Positions 8,793 to 18,838 of a stretch of DNA of 64,000 nt are shown here, in pieces. Numbering within the stretch: the stretch's first letter is position 1; every line of letters begins with the position of its first letter. The position numbers and the translations under genes were made by a program. The notes beneath the pieces are model-generated. The model worked only from the letters and a program-made list of their open reading frames with translations. It ran no database searches and was not told the DNA's origin. The stretch is from Ruegeria atlantica. GTDB taxonomy: Bacteria > Pseudomonadota > Alphaproteobacteria > Rhodobacterales > Rhodobacteraceae. The stretch covers positions 1 to 64,000 of the forward strand of contig NZ_WQFE01000009.1 in NCBI RefSeq assembly GCF_013033965.1. Reading direction: 5' to 3'.

Positions 8793-9893
8793 ATGACTGA
8801 GCCTCGCTTTACCTCGCTTGCCCGATCCCTACCAGCAACCGTGCCATTTGTTGGCCCCGAAACGCAGGAGCGTCAGCGCGGCTCGCCTTTTGTGGCGCGG
8901 CTGGGCGCAAATGAAAGCGTGTTTGGACCCTCTCCGCAGGCCATTGCGGCAATGGCGGATACGGGAATATGGATGTATGGCGACCCGGAAAACCACGATC
9001 TGCGTATTGCATTGGCGAAACACCATGGAGTGAAGCCGGAAAACATCGTGGTTGGCGAGGGGATTGATGGGCTGTTGGGGTATCTGGTGCGGTTACTGGT
9101 CGGACCCGGAGACGCGGTTGTCACGTCAGATGGGGCATACCCGACTTTCAACTACCACGTCGCAGGGTTCGGAGGAACGCTCCACAAGGTGCCCTATCGC
9201 GACGATCACGAAGACCCGGAAGCTCTGTTCGCCAAGGCGGGTGAGGTGGACGCCAAGCTGGTTTATCTGGCCAATCCTGACAACCCGATGGGTAGCTGGC
9301 ATTCCGGAGCGGATATCGTGGCAGCGCTGGACATCTTACCCGGTGGCTGCCTGCTTGTGCTGGACGAAGCCTATGTGGAATGCGCGCCCGAGGGTACCGC
9401 TGCCCCGGTAGCAGCAGACGATCCTCGGGTGATCCGGATGCGGACTTTTTCCAAGGTCTACGGCATGGCCGGCGCGCGAGTTGGCTACGCCATCGGCGCG
9501 CCAGGTTTGATTTCAGCCTTTAACAAAGTGCGTAACCATTTCGGCATGAACCGAGCGGCACAAGCCGGTGCTCTGGCCGCGCTGAAAGATGCGGCGTGGC
9601 TGGATCATGTGCAGACCAGAATTGCCGAAGCGCGTGAGCGGATCAGCCTGATTGCCCAAGAAAACGGATTGGCACCCCTGCCCTCGGCAACCAACTTCGT
9701 CGCCATTGACTGTGGGCAGGATGGTGCCTTTGCCAAGGCTGTTCTGGACTCGCTGGTCGCGCAGGGCATTTTCGTCCGTATGCCCTTTGCCGCTCCCCAA
9801 AATCGCTGTATCCGCGTCAGCTGCGGTGACACAACTGATCTGGATGCCTTTGCCGCAGCCTTGCCAAAAGCGCTTGCCGATGCGCGGCGCTAA
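8793..9893 (+). CDS. Histidinol-phosphate aminotransferase-like PLP enzyme
   Basis: A 366-residue class I/II aminotransferase. It has RLGANESVFGPSPQAI near residue 37, VVGEGIDGLLGYLVR (88-100), LANPDNPMGSW (159-169), LVLDEAYVE (188-196) and the PLP-binding lysine K221 in RTFSKVYGMAGARVGYAIG. This is the HisC-like subgroup, which transfers amino groups from glutamate to imidazole-acetol phosphate or aromatic keto acids. No other histidine genes adjoin it, so it may be a second, side-acting HisC or an aromatic aminotransferase. An upstream in-frame ATG at 8691 is rejected in favour of MTEPRF. Its last 4 bases overlap the end of the convergent aminotransferase gene. Confidence 0.88.
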   Translation: MTEPRFTSLARSLPATVPFVGPETQERQRGSPFVARLGANESVFGPSPQAIAAMADTGIWMYGDPENHDLRIALAKHHGVKPENIVVGEGIDGLLGYLVRLLVGPGDAVVTSDGAYPTFNYHVAGFGGTLHKVPYRDDHEDPEALFAKAGEVDAKLVYLANPDNPMGSWHSGADIVAALDILPGGCLLVLDEAYVECAPEGTAAPVAADDPRVIRMRTFSKVYGMAGARVGYAIGAPGLISAFNKVRNHFGMNRAAQAGALAALKDAAWLDHVQTRIAEARERISLIAQENGLAPLPSATNFVAIDCGQDGAFAKAVLDSLVAQGIFVRMPFAAPQNRCIRVSCGDTTDLDAFAAALPKALADARR

Positions 9894-11086
9894 CCTGTCG
9901 ACGCCAGCACCGCGGCCGCAGCCTCTAGTGCGCCTTTGCCGCGCGGAATGTCCAGCGCGGCCATAGCCGTTTCCACGCCGCCTAACATGGCCATGACCAT
10001 CTGGCCGTTGATGTGGCCCATGTGACCGAGGCGGAAGCACCCGTCCCAATCCTCCATCCCTAGGCCAATACCAAGGGTCAACCCAAATTGGTTTTCGGAG
10101 AACTTGCGCAACGGTGTCCCGCGCCCCTCGGTCAGCCGCAAGGCGGTGACAGCGCGGCTGCGATGTCGACGATCAGCGACATTCAGATGCAGCGCACCAC
10201 CTTGCGCCCATATCTCACACGCTTCCCAGATTGCCGTGGCAAGGCGCTCGTGACGCGCCCACACCTGTTCCATTCCCTCGGCATGGATCATATCCAATGC
10301 CGCACGCAGGCCATAGAGGTGATGGGTTGGCGCGGTGCCGTTGAAGTACTGATAGAACAATTCAGGGTTGGCGCGTGGCTGCCAGTCCCAGTATTGCGAG
10401 ACGCGCGGCATTGAAGCGCGCTTGGCCTGCGCTTTGTCGTTGAAAAAAACAAAGCCAGTGCCTGCGGGTGTCATCAGACCCTTCTGACAGGCTGTGACCA
10501 TGACATCGACGCCCCAGGCATCCATTTCGAACCGGTCACACCCCAGCGAGGCAATGCAATCAGCCATTAATAGCGCCGGGTGCCCCAGATCGTCCAACAA
10601 GGCGCGTAGCGTTGGAATGTCATTCCGGATCGAGCTTGAAGTGTCCACGTGAACCGCCAGAACTGCCTTGATCTTGTGGGCCTTGTCGTCACGCAACGCC
10701 TCGGCAATACGGTCGAAGTCCCACGCTGAGGACGAGCCAAAGTCGATCAATTCAACCTTTGCTCCAATCCCCTCGGCCATCTCGGCCCAGCCCTGGGTGA
10801 ACCGACCCGAGGCCGGTGCCAAAACGGTTTCGCCGGGTGCGATGACGTTGGACAGCGCGGCCTCCCACGTTCCGTGACCGTTGGAGATATAGATGGCGAC
10901 GCTATGCGCGGTCCGGGCCACGCGGCACAGATCGCGTGTCAGCGCGGGCATCATCTCGATCAGCTCGCCCTCGTAGATATTTGGCGACGGGCGGTGCATG
11001 GCCTGCAAAACCGCATCCGGGATAACCGAAGGTCCTGGAATCGCCAGATACTCGCGCCCGTGCGCCAAGGAAATGGGGTCTGTCAT
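9890..11086 (-). CDS. Class V aminotransferase (serine/alanine-glyoxylate type)
   Basis: A 398-residue PLP enzyme. Marks are IPGPSVIPDAVLQAM at the N-terminus, YISNGHGTWEAAL (66-78), MADCIASLGCDRFEMDAWGVDV (about 174-195) and the PLP lysine K202 in TACQKGLMTPAG. The group includes serine-glyoxylate, alanine-glyoxylate and aspartate-glyoxylate aminotransferases; the exact donor cannot be read from the sequence. In roseobacters such enzymes feed the serine cycle or glyoxylate assimilation. It stands alone on the minus strand, 51 bases downstream of the eda stop codon. Confidence 0.88.
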   Translation of the reverse strand: MTDPISLAHGREYLAIPGPSVIPDAVLQAMHRPSPNIYEGELIEMMPALTRDLCRVARTAHSVAIYISNGHGTWEAALSNVIAPGETVLAPASGRFTQGWAEMAEGIGAKVELIDFGSSSAWDFDRIAEALRDDKAHKIKAVLAVHVDTSSSIRNDIPTLRALLDDLGHPALLMADCIASLGCDRFEMDAWGVDVMVTACQKGLMTPAGTGFVFFNDKAQAKRASMPRVSQYWDWQPRANPELFYQYFNGTAPTHHLYGLRAALDMIHAEGMEQVWARHERLATAIWEACEIWAQGGALHLNVADRRHRSRAVTALRLTEGRGTPLRKFSENQFGLTLGIGLGMEDWDGCFRLGHMGHINGQMVMAMLGGVETAMAALDIPRGKGALEAAAAVLASTG

Positions 11087-11137
11087 GGGATCAACCTGTA
11101 TGAATTGACGCCCACCCTAGCGCAGCTTTAGACGGCG

Positions 11138-11770
11138 TCAATCCATCAGCTTGGAGGCCGCGCGCGCAAGGTTTTCAATACCGGCCCAATCCCCGCTGGT
11201 GACCATCTGTTTCGGCGCAACCCAGCTGCCGCCCGCGCACACCACATTGGACAACGACAGGTAATCTCTTGCATTTTCGGGCGAAACGCCGCCGGTTGGA
11301 CAGAACTTGATTTGCGGCAACGGCGCACCGATTGCTTTCAGCGCGGGTGCACCACCCGATGCCTCGGCTGGAAAGAACTTGAGCATGTCGTAGCCCTTTT
11401 CCAGAAGGCGCATCGCTTCGCTGGCCGTGGCGGCACCTGGCAACAAGGGCAGGCGTTCGGCCTCGCAAGCCGCGATCAGAGCGTCGGTGGCACCAGGAGA
11501 AACTCCGAATTGCGCCCCTGCTTTTTTCGCGGCGCGTACATCTTCGGGCGTGACCAAAGTACCGGCACCGACGACGCCGCCCGGCACATCCGCCATCGCG
11601 CGGATCGCGTCGAGCGCAGCGGGGGTGCGCAGCGTAACCTCGAGAGCGGGCAAGCCACCCGCGACCAAAGCCTCGGCCAGGGGACGTGCCTGAACCGCGT
11701 CATCAACGACAAGGACGGGAACGATTGGCGCCAAAGCGCAGATTTCACGCGTGCGTTGGGTTTTGGACAT
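11138..11770 (-). CDS. eda: 2-dehydro-3-deoxy-phosphogluconate (KDPG) aldolase
   Basis: A 210-residue class I aldolase that splits KDPG into pyruvate and glyceraldehyde 3-phosphate, the last step of the Entner-Doudoroff pathway. The catalytic Glu lies in ALEVTLRTP (E44), the Schiff-base lysine is K131 in YDMLKFFPAE, and the phosphate site is CPTGGVSPENARDYL. Length matches E. coli Eda. It is the last gene of zwf-edd-eda: its start lies 3 bases after the edd stop, so co-translation is likely. The enzymes act in the cytoplasm. Confidence 0.97.
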   Translation of the reverse strand: MSKTQRTREICALAPIVPVLVVDDAVQARPLAEALVAGGLPALEVTLRTPAALDAIRAMADVPGGVVGAGTLVTPEDVRAAKKAGAQFGVSPGATDALIAACEAERLPLLPGAATASEAMRLLEKGYDMLKFFPAEASGGAPALKAIGAPLPQIKFCPTGGVSPENARDYLSLSNVVCAGGSWVAPKQMVTSGDWAGIENLARAASKLMD

Positions 11771-11773
11771 GGA

Positions 11774-13579
11774 TCAAGCTCCGAAAATGCTGGCGCCGGT
11801 ATCGGCCGAACCGACGTTATGGCGGAATGTGCCGAACAGGTCGCGCCCCACGCCGTGTTGGTTGGCTGACAGATCAGCGGTGGCGGGCGTACGGTCCAGA
11901 ACACCTGAAGTCAGAATCTCCAACTCACCCTTCACCGCATCGACGCGCAGGATGTCGCCATCTTGTAGATAAGCGATCGGTCCGCCGTCCAGCGCCTCGG
12001 GGCAAACATGGATCGCCGCAGGAACTTTGCCGGACGCACCAGACATACGACCATCTGTCACAAGCGCCACTTTTTGCCCACGGCCCTGCAAGATCGACAG
12101 GATCGGCGTCAGCGAGTGCAGCTCGGGCATGCCATTGGCCTTGGGTCCCTGAAACCGAACGACCACGATAACGTCATCCGTGAACTCCCCGGCCTTAAAG
12201 GCGGCTTTGACCTCACCCTGATCGTGGAACACGCGCACAGGTGCTTCGACCACCTGATGTTCAGGCGCGACGGCCGAAACCTTCATCACGCCGGTGCCCA
12301 GATTGCCGGTCAGGCGCGACAATCCGCCAGTGGGCTGGAATGGGTCCTTGGCTGAACGGACGATCTTTTCGTTCAGACTGTGGCCCGCACCGTCCTCCCA
12401 GACCAGTTCGCCATCCTTCAGTTTGGGTTCCTTGGTGTAATTATGCAGGCCCTGTCCGGCGACGGTTAGCGTGTCGGGGTGCAGCAGCCCGTCTTCCAGA
12501 AGCGTGCCAATGCAATACCCAAGACCACCCGCCGCGTGGAAGTGGTTCACATCGGCCAGACCGTTCGGATAAACCCGGGCAACCAAGGGAACGACAGCGG
12601 AAATATCGGAAAAGTCTTGCCAATCCAGCACGATACCACCAGCTCGCGCCATTGCGATCAGATGGATCAGCAGGTTCGTAGACCCCCCCGTGGCCATCAG
12701 GCCCACGATTCCGTTCACAAACGCCTGCTCATCCAGAACCTGATAGACCGGCGTATAGTGGTTGCCCAGCGCGCTCAGAGAAAGGGCACGGCGCGCGCCT
12801 TCCTCAGTAAGCGCATCCCGCAGCGGCGTGTTGGGATTGACAAAGCTAGAGCCTGGCAGGTGCAGCCCCATAAACTCCATCAGCATCTGATTGGTGTTTG
12901 CAGTGCCATAGAAGGTGCAGGTGCCAGGGCCATGATAGGCGGCCATTTCTGCCTTCATCAACTCGTCGCGCCCCACTTCACCGGCGGCAAATTTTTGACG
13001 AATCTTGGCTTTTTCATCGTTGGGCAGACCGCTGGTCATCGGGCCGGCTGGCAGGAAGACAGCGGGCAGATGGCCAAACGCCTGCGCCCCAATGACCAGA
13101 CCGGGCACGATCTTGTCACAGACGCCCAGAAAAACGGCAGCATCGTACGTGTTATGGCTTAGCGCCACTCCGGTGGCCAGGGCAATCACGTCGCGCGAAA
13201 ACAGAGACAACTCCATTCCCGCTTCGCCCTGTGTGACGCCGTCACACATGGCTGGCACACCGCCAGCGACCTGTGCGGTGCCACCCGCGGCGCGGATCGC
13301 GTCGCGGATCAATCCGGGATAACGCTCAAAGGGTTGGTGGGCGGAAAGCATGTCATTATAGGCGGTCACAATGCCCAGGTTCCCGGCCGTGCCAGTGGCC
13401 ATGGATTGCTGATCCTCACCCGCGCCAGCATAGGCGTGGGCTTGACCGCTGCATGACAAATGCGCGCGGGCCGGACCCTTGGAACGGGCATGTTCCATAC
13501 GCTCAAGATGTGGGCCGCGCAGGTCGGCGCTGCGCTCGATGATGCGTTGAGTGACGTCGGTGATGACGGAATGAACCAT
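11774..13579 (-). CDS. edd: Phosphogluconate dehydratase
   Basis: A 601-residue member of the IlvD/Edd family that dehydrates 6-phosphogluconate to KDPG using a 4Fe-4S cluster. Likely cluster cysteines are C112 ([16 protein letters not shown]), C154 (GVCDKIVPG) and C221 ([14 protein letters not shown]), matching the Edd pattern. Other family stretches are [20 protein letters not shown] and [18 protein letters not shown]. The full length and motif set favour Edd over dihydroxy-acid dehydratase. The start ATG is only 2 bases after the zwf stop codon. Oxygen-sensitive clusters are usual in this family. Confidence 0.97.
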   Translation of the reverse strand: MVHSVITDVTQRIIERSADLRGPHLERMEHARSKGPARAHLSCSGQAHAYAGAGEDQQSMATGTAGNLGIVTAYNDMLSAHQPFERYPGLIRDAIRAAGGTAQVAGGVPAMCDGVTQGEAGMELSLFSRDVIALATGVALSHNTYDAAVFLGVCDKIVPGLVIGAQAFGHLPAVFLPAGPMTSGLPNDEKAKIRQKFAAGEVGRDELMKAEMAAYHGPGTCTFYGTANTNQMLMEFMGLHLPGSSFVNPNTPLRDALTEEGARRALSLSALGNHYTPVYQVLDEQAFVNGIVGLMATGGSTNLLIHLIAMARAGGIVLDWQDFSDISAVVPLVARVYPNGLADVNHFHAAGGLGYCIGTLLEDGLLHPDTLTVAGQGLHNYTKEPKLKDGELVWEDGAGHSLNEKIVRSAKDPFQPTGGLSRLTGNLGTGVMKVSAVAPEHQVVEAPVRVFHDQGEVKAAFKAGEFTDDVIVVVRFQGPKANGMPELHSLTPILSILQGRGQKVALVTDGRMSGASGKVPAAIHVCPEALDGGPIAYLQDGDILRVDAVKGELEILTSGVLDRTPATADLSANQHGVGRDLFGTFRHNVGSADTGASIFGA

Positions 13580-13581
13580 GA

Positions 13582-15027
13582 CTACCCTCCGATCTGACGC
13601 CAGCGGCGTCCATCGCGATGCATCAGCATCAGTGCTTCTTCGGGGCCGGAACTGCCCTGATCATATTTTGCCGGACGGTCGCCACGATCTTCCCAGCTCT
13701 GGATAATGGGATCAACCCAGGCCCAGGCCGCTTCAGCCTCGTCCCCGCGCATAAACAGGGTCTGGTCGCCCCGAATAACATCCATCACCAGGCGCTCATA
13801 TGCATCCGGCGATTGTGCCCCATCCCCAAGTGCCTCGGCAAAGCTCATGTCCAGCGCGACATCTGACAGGCGGAACCCACCCTGCCCCGGTTCCTTGATC
13901 GTTGTGCGCAGGGTGATCCCCTCGTCCGGTTGCAGACGGATCACCAGCACGTTGCCGTGCAGAGGGCCGACATTGGGAAAGATCGTATGCGGTGGGTCAC
14001 GAAAAAACACCGCGATTTCCGATTCCCGCGCCCGCAGGCGTTTGCCGGTTCGCAGATAGAACGGCACGCCCGCCCACCGCCAATTTCCCAGATGAACCTT
14101 GAGCGCAATATAACTCTCGGTGCGGCTCGCCGCGTTGCCAACATGATCCAAGTAACCATCACCGCCCTTGCTCGAACGATACTGGCCGCGCGCGATGTCA
14201 GACGAAGCGACCGGCTCCAGTGCCTCGATCACCTTGACCTTTTCGTCACGCACCGCGTTGGGTGAAAACTTGGACGGAGGCTCCATCGCGGTCAGGCACA
14301 AGAGCTGAACAAGGTGGTTCTGCACCATGTCCCGCATCGCACCGGACTGATCGTAATAGGCACCGCGCCCTTCGACACCAACGGTCTCGGCTACCGTAAT
14401 CTGGACATGATCGACATGGGTCGCATTCCAGAGAGGTTCGAACAAAGAGTTGGCAAAGCGCAACGCCATCAGGTTCTGTACCGTTTCCTTCCCCAAGTAA
14501 TGGTCGATCCGGTAAATCTGATGCTCTTCAAAGCAGGCCCGCAGCCCGGCGTTCAAGGCCTTGGCCGAGGCGAGGTCGTGGCCAAAGGGTTTCTCGACCA
14601 CGATGCGACTGTCGGGCGTCGCCATGCCATGATCGCTAAGCCGTTCTGCTATACCAGAGAAAAGGCTGGGACCAACAGACAGATAGAACGCGCGCACGAC
14701 ATCAGGACGCAGAGCTTTGGCAAGATCTTTCCAGCCGGAGTCACCCATTGCATCGACGGGAACATATTCAACGCGACTAAGGAACTGATCCAAAACGTCT
14801 TTTTTGAACGCTGGCGCGAACTCTTTCATCGAGTCGCGTATTTGCTTGCGGAACCCATCGTTGTCCATGTCAGACCGGGCCGTGCCGATGATCCGGGCGT
14901 CTTCGGGCATCTGGCCAACTTCGAACCGATGATAGAGCCCAGGTAAAATCTTGCGCTGCGCCAGATCACCGGTCGCACCGAATAACACCAGATCGAACGG
15001 GTGTACCGGAATTACGCGTGAAACCAT
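13582..15027 (-). CDS. zwf: Glucose-6-phosphate 1-dehydrogenase
   Basis: A 481-residue NADP-linked dehydrogenase that oxidises glucose 6-phosphate to 6-phosphogluconolactone. It shows the nucleotide-binding [15 protein letters not shown] (15-29), VEKPFGHD (144-151) and the active-site RIDHYLGKE (173-181). First gene of zwf-edd-eda. The gene for 6-phosphogluconolactonase, often placed between zwf and edd or pgi in relatives, is not here. A 14-base palindromic operator-like site lies about 70 bases upstream, and a purine-rich AAAGGAG Shine-Dalgarno precedes the ATG at 15025-15027. Confidence 0.98.
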   Translation of the reverse strand: MVSRVIPVHPFDLVLFGATGDLAQRKILPGLYHRFEVGQMPEDARIIGTARSDMDNDGFRKQIRDSMKEFAPAFKKDVLDQFLSRVEYVPVDAMGDSGWKDLAKALRPDVVRAFYLSVGPSLFSGIAERLSDHGMATPDSRIVVEKPFGHDLASAKALNAGLRACFEEHQIYRIDHYLGKETVQNLMALRFANSLFEPLWNATHVDHVQITVAETVGVEGRGAYYDQSGAMRDMVQNHLVQLLCLTAMEPPSKFSPNAVRDEKVKVIEALEPVASSDIARGQYRSSKGGDGYLDHVGNAASRTESYIALKVHLGNWRWAGVPFYLRTGKRLRARESEIAVFFRDPPHTIFPNVGPLHGNVLVIRLQPDEGITLRTTIKEPGQGGFRLSDVALDMSFAEALGDGAQSPDAYERLVMDVIRGDQTLFMRGDEAEAAWAWVDPIIQSWEDRGDRPAKYDQGSSGPEEALMLMHRDGRRWRQIGG

Positions 15028-15097
15028 CTATGGGCTCCTTTAAATCTGCTGGCATCGTTCAAGGCGAAACTATCATGGGTCCTTGCGATGCGGGCAT

Positions 15098-15111
15098 TGT
15101 TACCGCTAACA
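15098..15111. promoter_or_regulatory. Palindromic operator-like site upstream of zwf
   Basis: TGTTACCGCTAACA, with perfect arms TGTTA and TAACA around CCGC, lies in the 118-base gap between ptsP and zwf, 71 bases before the zwf start. It resembles the TGTTA-N4-TAACA operators bound by LacI-family gluconate repressors (GntR/IdnR) of enterobacteria, which also control edd-eda. The match is by eye and the cognate regulator is not in the window. Confidence 0.5.
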
Positions 15112-15145
15112 TTCAGGCACTGAATAGGGAAGCGCAGCTGGAAAA

Positions 15146-17389
15146 TCAACCCTGATTCCGCAACCACTCCATAACCGAGGACCGAACCGATTGCTCTCCA
15201 CGATGGCGGGCGTCAGCGATGATCTTGCGCAGCGATTGCAGATCGGCGCGCAAAAGCACACTTTTGACCGGACCAATTGACGCCGGGCGCATCGACAGGG
15301 TCCGAATACCCATGGCTGCAAGACAAAGTGCCTCCACCGGTCGCCCGGCATCCTCGCCGCAGAAGGACAACGGCGTATTCGAGATATTGCAGCGCTCGAC
15401 AATCCGCTCGATAAAGCTGAGGAAGCTGACATTCAGTGTGTCATAGCGACGGCGCACCAGCTCGTTTTCGCGGTCGGCAGCAAAAAAGAACTGTTTCAGG
15501 TCGTTGCCCCCGATCGAGACGAAATCGACTTCGTCAAAAAACTTCTGCGGTGCGAATGCGAGCGACGGTGTCTCCAGCATTGCGCCAACTTCGATCGACT
15601 GTGGCAGTTCATGACCCAAACGCTTTTCGCGCTCGATGGTTTTGTTGACCTCCCACTTGGCCTCGCGGAACTCGTCAGCCTGCGCGACGAATGGGAACAT
15701 CAACGTCAACGGGCGACCGTTCGCAGCGCGCATCAGGGCCTGCAACTGCATCCGCATCACGCCGCGCTTGTCTAGGCCGACACGGATGGCGCGCCACCCC
15801 AGGGCGGGGTTCGGCTCTTCCACATGTTTCATGTAGGGCAGAACTTTGTCCGAGCCAATATCCAGCGTGCGGAACACCACGCGCTTGTCGCCTGCAGCGT
15901 CCATAACACGCTGATATTGCGTCACAAGCTCGGACCGCTTTGGCATTTGATTACGGATCAGAAACTGAAGCTCGGTGCGGAACAGGCCGACACCTTCGGC
16001 CCCGGAATTGCCCAGCGACGGCAGGTCGGCCATCAGGCCCGCGTTCATGACAAGGTTTATCCGCTCGCCATCGCGCGTGACCGTTGGAGTATCGCGGATC
16101 GAAGCATAGCGTTCCTGCGCCTTGGCTTGCATTGCGATTTTGTCGCGGAACGCACTTACAACTGTCTCTTCAGGGCGCAGGTGTACGATGCCCTGATCCC
16201 CATCCACCAGAATTTGGTCGCCGTTCAGCGCCTCTGTCGTGATGTGGCCAACGTGAACCACAAGCGGAATCGCCAAAGCCCGGGCCACAATGGTTGCGTG
16301 ACTGCCGACCGAGCCCTCTTCAAGAACAATCCCCTTTAGGGACCTGCCATATTCCAAAAGGTCTCCGGGCCCGATATTGCGCGCAATCAGGATCGGATCG
16401 GGCGGCAGGTCGGCCCCGTTGGTGGCGCCCTGCCCCGTAAGGATTCTCAAAAGCCGGTTGCTAAGGTCATCCAGATCGGCAAGCCGTTCCCGCAGGTAGG
16501 GGTCGGTGACCTGTCCCATGCGAGCGCGAGCTTGCGACTGTTCTTTCTCAACCGCTGCCTCGGCGCTAAGGCCCAGGGCAATGTCCTCTTCCATCCGGCG
16601 CATCCAGCCTTTGGAATTGGCAAACATACGGTAGGCTTCCAGAACCTGGAGTTGTTCCTTGTCGCCGCCCTGCGAGATTTCCAGCATCTTGTCGACACCC
16701 ACGCGCAGCTCATCGACAGCCTCGCTTAGTCTTTCGCGTTCGCGGTGGGGATCATCGGCAATCGGGTTTGTGACGACGACACGTGGTTCGTGCAACCATA
16801 CGTGCCCCTCGGCCGATCCTTCCTGCGCGGGGCCACCACTGAACTGCACGGATTGCTGGTGGCGGGGCGAAAGCGCTGCGCCTTCTCCCACAAAGGCGCC
16901 GAGTTCGGTCATTTCGGCCAAAACCATGGCGACCACTTCCAGCGCATAGACCTCATCGGCGGAATACTCACGCGCATCACGGGATTGCACAACCAATACG
17001 CCCAGCTTTTCGCCCAACCGCTGGATCGGCACCCCGATGAAGGATGAAAACCGCTCCTCCCCGGTTTCCGGCATATACCGGAACCCTTTGGTCGACGGCG
17101 CGTCAGCAGTGTTCACGACCTTACCGGATTGCGCAACGCGACCCACAAGGCCCTCACCCAACCGCATACGTGTTTTGTGAACTGCCTCTGGCGACAATCC
17201 CTCGGTCGCACAAAGCTCAAGGGTGTCTGCATCCCGGAACAAGTAGATCGAGCACACTTCGGCCCGAATGCTGTCAGCAATCAGATGCGTGATCCGGTCA
17301 AGACGTTCCTGACCGGCGGCTTCGCTCGCCATCTCTTCGCGCAGCCGGCCCAGCAGCTTACGGGATTCTGTTTCGGTGCCTTCCGCCAT
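15146..17389 (-). CDS. ptsP: Phosphoenolpyruvate--protein phosphotransferase PtsP (enzyme I-Ntr)
   Basis: A 747-residue enzyme that takes phosphate from PEP and starts the nitrogen-related PTS relay (to NPr and PtsN). Domain order: a GAF sensor domain (about 28-165), the N-terminal EI domain, the phosphohistidine domain with H364 in EEGSVGSHATIVARA, and the C-terminal PEP-binding barrel with GLFRTELQFL, GAMLETPSLAF and SFCGEDAG. The GAF domain separates it from sugar-PTS enzyme I. Partners NPr and PtsN are not in the window. It sits 46 bases downstream of lysC, likely on the same transcript, an order common in Rhodobacterales. Confidence 0.96.
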   Translation of the reverse strand: MAEGTETESRKLLGRLREEMASEAAGQERLDRITHLIADSIRAEVCSIYLFRDADTLELCATEGLSPEAVHKTRMRLGEGLVGRVAQSGKVVNTADAPSTKGFRYMPETGEERFSSFIGVPIQRLGEKLGVLVVQSRDAREYSADEVYALEVVAMVLAEMTELGAFVGEGAALSPRHQQSVQFSGGPAQEGSAEGHVWLHEPRVVVTNPIADDPHRERERLSEAVDELRVGVDKMLEISQGGDKEQLQVLEAYRMFANSKGWMRRMEEDIALGLSAEAAVEKEQSQARARMGQVTDPYLRERLADLDDLSNRLLRILTGQGATNGADLPPDPILIARNIGPGDLLEYGRSLKGIVLEEGSVGSHATIVARALAIPLVVHVGHITTEALNGDQILVDGDQGIVHLRPEETVVSAFRDKIAMQAKAQERYASIRDTPTVTRDGERINLVMNAGLMADLPSLGNSGAEGVGLFRTELQFLIRNQMPKRSELVTQYQRVMDAAGDKRVVFRTLDIGSDKVLPYMKHVEEPNPALGWRAIRVGLDKRGVMRMQLQALMRAANGRPLTLMFPFVAQADEFREAKWEVNKTIEREKRLGHELPQSIEVGAMLETPSLAFAPQKFFDEVDFVSIGGNDLKQFFFAADRENELVRRRYDTLNVSFLSFIERIVERCNISNTPLSFCGEDAGRPVEALCLAAMGIRTLSMRPASIGPVKSVLLRADLQSLRKIIADARHRGEQSVRSSVMEWLRNQG

Positions 17390-17435
17390 AGCCCACCCAA
17401 TTTACACAGTCAGGCGAGACCTTTGGCTGAAATGC

Positions 17436-18674
17436 TCAGGCCGCCTTATCCAGTTCAAAGGCATCATGCAGTGCCTGAACAGCAAGTTCCATGTATTTCC
17501 TATCTACAAGGACGGAAATTTTTATCTCAGAGGTTGTAATGACCTTGATGTTGATCCCCTCATCCGAGAGTACCTTAAACATCTTTGCCGCCACGCCCGA
17601 TTGCGAACGCATGCCGATTCCCACGACCGAAACCTTGCAGACATCCTGATCCGCAACCAGTTCGGCATAGTTCAGTTCACCCGCGTCCTTGATCGCCAGC
17701 AATGCCTGTTCGGCGCGGGCCACCTGATCGGTGGGGCAGGAGAAGGTCATGTCCGTGCGCCCTTCGTCCGAGATGTTCTGCACGATCATATCGACATTCA
17801 CGCCCGCGTCGCTGAGCGCGGTAAAGATGATCGACGCGATGCCCGGGCGGTCAGCCACCGAGACAACAGTCATCTTGGCTTCGTCACGGGAATAGGCCAC
17901 ACCGGCCACAACATTGGATTCCATGATATCCTCCTCATCGCAGACCAGCGTACCGGCCTCATCGGATTGTTCTTCAAAGCTTGAAAGAACGCGCAGTTTC
18001 ACCTTGTAGCGCATCGCCAGTTCGACCGAACGGGTCTGCAGCACCTTTGCCCCCAGCGAGGCCAGTTCCAGCATTTCCTCGAACGAAATGCGGTCCAGCT
18101 TGCGGGCCTTCTCGCAGATGCGCGGGTCGGTGGTATAGACACCGTCAACGTCCGTGTAGATGTCGCACCGCTCGGCACCGAAGGCGGCGGCAAATGCCAC
18201 GGCAGTTGTGTCCGACCCACCGCGGCCCAGGGTCGTGATACGGCCTTCGGGGCTGATGCCTTGGAACCCGGCGACAACGGCAACCTTCATGCCTTCGCCA
18301 AATTTCTGGTTCAGGTTGTCGGTCGGAATTTCCTCGATCCGGGCCTGGCTGTGGGCACTCGTGGTCATCAGCGGAACCTGCCAACCCTGCCAGCTGCGGG
18401 CTGGGATATCCATTTCCTGCAGAGTCAGCGCCATCAGACCAGCGGTGATGTTTTCACCCGAGGACACGACGGCATCATATTCGCGCGCATCGTATAGCGG
18501 TGACGTCTCATCGACCCAGCCCACAAGCTCATTTGTCTTGCCGGACATAGCCGAGACGATGACGATCACGTCATAGCCCTTTGCCACCTCAACGCCGATG
18601 CGCTTAGCTGCGCGGCGGATACGGTCAAGGTTGGCAACCGAAGTGCCGCCAAATTTCATCACGAGTAAGGGCAT
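17436..18674 (-). CDS. lysC: Aspartate kinase
   Basis: A 412-residue kinase that makes aspartyl phosphate, the entry to lysine, threonine and methionine synthesis. It begins MPLLVMKFGGTSVAN and contains GRGGSDTTAVAFAA in the kinase domain. Two C-terminal ACT domains (from about residue 265, VAGVAYSRDEAKMTVVSVADRPG, and near 345, KVSVVGIGMRSQSGVA) carry feedback control, usually by lysine and/or threonine. A longer in-frame extension upstream is rejected because KFGGTS should sit at the N-terminus. thrC, later in the same pathway, is elsewhere in the window. Confidence 0.97.
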   Translation of the reverse strand: MPLLVMKFGGTSVANLDRIRRAAKRIGVEVAKGYDVIVIVSAMSGKTNELVGWVDETSPLYDAREYDAVVSSGENITAGLMALTLQEMDIPARSWQGWQVPLMTTSAHSQARIEEIPTDNLNQKFGEGMKVAVVAGFQGISPEGRITTLGRGGSDTTAVAFAAAFGAERCDIYTDVDGVYTTDPRICEKARKLDRISFEEMLELASLGAKVLQTRSVELAMRYKVKLRVLSSFEEQSDEAGTLVCDEEDIMESNVVAGVAYSRDEAKMTVVSVADRPGIASIIFTALSDAGVNVDMIVQNISDEGRTDMTFSCPTDQVARAEQALLAIKDAGELNYAELVADQDVCKVSVVGIGMRSQSGVAAKMFKVLSDEGINIKVITTSEIKISVLVDRKYMELAVQALHDAFELDKAA

Positions 18675-18838
18675 GGGGGCAAGTGTCTCCGCGCCTTGGA
18701 TTTCTGATCCCGTGCGTCTTATGCGAGGGGGGGCTTGAGGGCAAGAGTTCAAAACCGGTTGGATGGCCGCACCAGACTGCTTTACAACCGAAACAGAGGC
18801 TGTCAGCCTGCACCCACACTTATTCCCAGAGGTTTTCC

